64,000 bases of DNA from Rusavskia elegans. Its lineage: Eukaryota > Ascomycota > Lecanoromycetes > Teloschistales > Teloschistaceae. How positions within the stretch are numbered: position 1 is the stretch's first letter; each line of letters starts with the position of its first letter. The notes beneath the pieces are model-generated. The model ran no database searches, had not been told where the DNA came from, and worked only from the letters and a program-made list of their open reading frames with translations. Shown piece after piece: positions 61,879 through 64,000 of the stretch. Made by a program: the position numbers and the translations under genes. The stretch lies in the NCBI GenBank assembly GCA_011316305.1, contig SAUG01000034.1, positions 372,001-436,000 on the forward strand, in the 5' to 3' direction.

Positions 61879-64000
61879 TCCTAGTTTCGATAAAGGCTAA
61901 ACTTTATTATAGAATCGTAAATATTTATAATATTATAAATTAATCTACTTTTTTATTTAATATAAAAATAGTACTTTATAAACTTTTTTTTAGTATTAAT
62001 ATAAACTATTAGAATTTTTTCTTTATTAATATAATTTAATAATCGAATTACTTTTTCTATTCTGAAAAAATAATCGAAAATAGTATTATAAAGTCGGAAT
62101 ACTAAATAAATTCTAATATCTATAGTTTTTAAAACTAATAAAGTAATTTTATAGAACGGCCGTAGTATACTATCTATAAAGAAAAAAGATTACTATTTAT
62201 CTATATTAAAAGTAATATCTTATATTTATAGATTTTATAAATTCTCTTCTATAAATTTATAAAAAAATAATATAATTAATATACCCGATTAATTATTAAA
62301 AATATTAAATTCTATTAAATATAGATATTTTAAATTATATTCCTAGATTAGAAATCAGAATTAACTCTTTTCTAGATTTCTTTAAACCGAAGCTTATATT
62401 AAAGAAAAATAGAGATATAGACTATAATAGTACGAGTTTAAAATAAATATTAGTTTTAAAACTTCTAAATTTATAATATCTATATATATTACCTTTTTTA
62501 TAATACTAGATAGGCTATTACTTATATCTCTAAATTATTTATTATCTAGTTTTTAGATAAAATCGTCGCTAAATATCTATAATCTAATAGCGTTAATAAA
62601 GTTTTAAACTACTAGATTAAATATATAAAGTAGATAAAATAGAGAAATTTTAGACTCGATTCTATTAGCTATTAAGCCGAATAAAAGTTTTTTTAAATTC
62701 TTCTTTTAATATATTATTAGAACTAATATTATCGGTAATAATACCTAGAAGCTTTGGCCTAAACTAGAAAAATTCTAAAAGTTTTAAAAGTTTCTAATAC
62801 TATCAATAGCTAGAAGAATTAATAGAAAAGGATATAAATCTAATTAGACGTTTCTAAAATAGAAACTAAAGATTAATCTAATATACTAGTACTTTTAAAT
62901 ACGCGACTTTTTATAAATTTAACTAGATATCTAATATAAAGGAAATACGTTCTAAAATTTATAAATTAAATTTAGTTTATTCGCGGATAATATCATAGCC
63001 GGTAAAAACTATCTATATAAATTATATATAGCCGATAAATTTTATATCTAGATAAAATATATTTAGTAGTAGCCTAAATTTTTCATTTTTAATAGTCCGA
63101 ACTAGTTGATTTAAATCTAAAAAAGTTTTATAAAGGTTTTTATTTTATATAGTTTATTTATAAATAGATTCGAGTTTAATATAGCTTTTCTTCTATAATT
63201 AAAGTATATATTATATTATTTCCTTATATTACTATAAGCTACTAACGCGGATAAAAATTATTTTAATATAAAATCATTAGTTATATTATTTAGTTCTTTA
63301 ATAAATAATAGTAGAGAAGTATTTTTTATAGTAGATATATTAGAAGAATTAGAGGCAATAAAATAGTTAATAATTTTAGAATAGTTTTTATATATAATCT
63401 TAGATAGACTATCCATTATTAAGGCTATCTAGTAGAATTTTTACTACTATTTCGTCTATATTTACTCTATAGCTTTCCTCGGCTAGAAAAGATTTACCAG
63501 TTTTCTATAGAATTTATTCTTAATACTAATAGCTATAGAAACACTAGACTACTAATATTCGAATTCTTTATAGTAATCTAGACCCTATTAAATATATTTA
63601 TTATTATTTTAAAAGACTAGGACTAGATAGTCGGCTCGAATTTTATTAGCTATATCTTGAAAAATCTATTTTTACTTTCTATATAATAGATTAAATTTTA
63701 ATAATATAATATTTTTAGATTAGTTTACTCTCTATTTTATAGACTAGTTAGGATAGATTTTATTTTAAGAGGAAGACCTGTCGGAAAGGATTTCGCTAGG
63801 CGTATCGGTCTAGAAAATAGAAAGATAAAAATTAATTAAAGGATTAGATATTTTATACTAGTTTTAATTTAGTATTAATACGATTTATATTTAGATATTA
63901 AGTAATATAAAAAAGTACTATAGATATATATATATTAATTTAGTTATTATTTACTAATTAGTAGTAAAGAATCAACGTCTATTTAAATAGTATATAAAGT
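61879..64000 (-). pseudogene. Probable N-terminal part of the hAT transposase relic
   Basis: DNA on the far side of the 10-kb insertion from the hAT C-terminus. Minus-strand frames show runs with Gln-type stops, for example at about 61900-62300 and about 63300-63830 (reading SEILSDRSSS near 63785). I cannot place hAT catalytic residues or a BED finger, so this rests mainly on its position opposite 51330-51813. It continues to the window edge. Confidence 0.35.

Overview
The window is a solid block of decayed transposable elements. It looks like an AT-rich, gene-free compartment of a filamentous ascomycete (Pezizomycotina) genome that has undergone repeat-induced point mutation (RIP). By eye the sequence is very rich in TpA and almost devoid of CpA and TpG over most repeats. 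The reading frames of recognisable transposon proteins stay in register over kilobases but are full of TAA and TAG where CAA, CAG or TGG would be expected. I see no intact host gene, no rRNA and no CRISPR array. Species cannot be named from this sequence.

Layout. (1) 1-17423: a minus-strand Ty1/copia element (A), cut by the left window edge. It carries three about 0.8 kb TIR elements at 993-1795, 2934-3734 and 3869-12316. The third of these is split by a complete plus-strand copia copy (D, 4523-12164, target duplication GTTAT). A itself lies in the leader of a still older copia copy (E, 16802-17418). (2) 17424-26860: two relics of TNP2-like (CACTA/EnSpm-type) transposase sequence, a hairpin and a tandem array of about 220-bp units. 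(3) 26861-34632: mostly unidentified relic DNA with a 520-bp hAT-type non-autonomous element (8-bp duplication), a 560-bp TA-flanked MITE, copies of a dyad-containing repeat, and a tRNA-like module. (4) 34633-49923: minus-strand copia B (duplication TTTTC) interrupted by complete copia C (40971-48635, duplication AAAAG). (5) 49929-64000: a third copy of the dyad repeat, an unidentified coding relic, and a minus-strand hAT transposase relic split by a 10.06-kb TNP2-like element at 51816-61876. That element has the same termini and TA target as the 0.8-kb elements, so it is their likely autonomous relative.

How the parts relate. All full copia copies share 176-bp LTRs, a leader of about 1.1 kb and one continuous gag-pol frame (gag with zinc knuckle, protease, integrase, reverse transcriptase, RNase H). 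They also share about 1.6 kb of extra DNA before the 3' LTR that holds a second coding-like frame. The insertion order can be read from the target duplications: E, then A, then the TIR elements, then D on the left; B then C in the middle; hAT then the 10-kb element on the right. Domain calls rest on reading the frames by eye, and no database comparison was possible.
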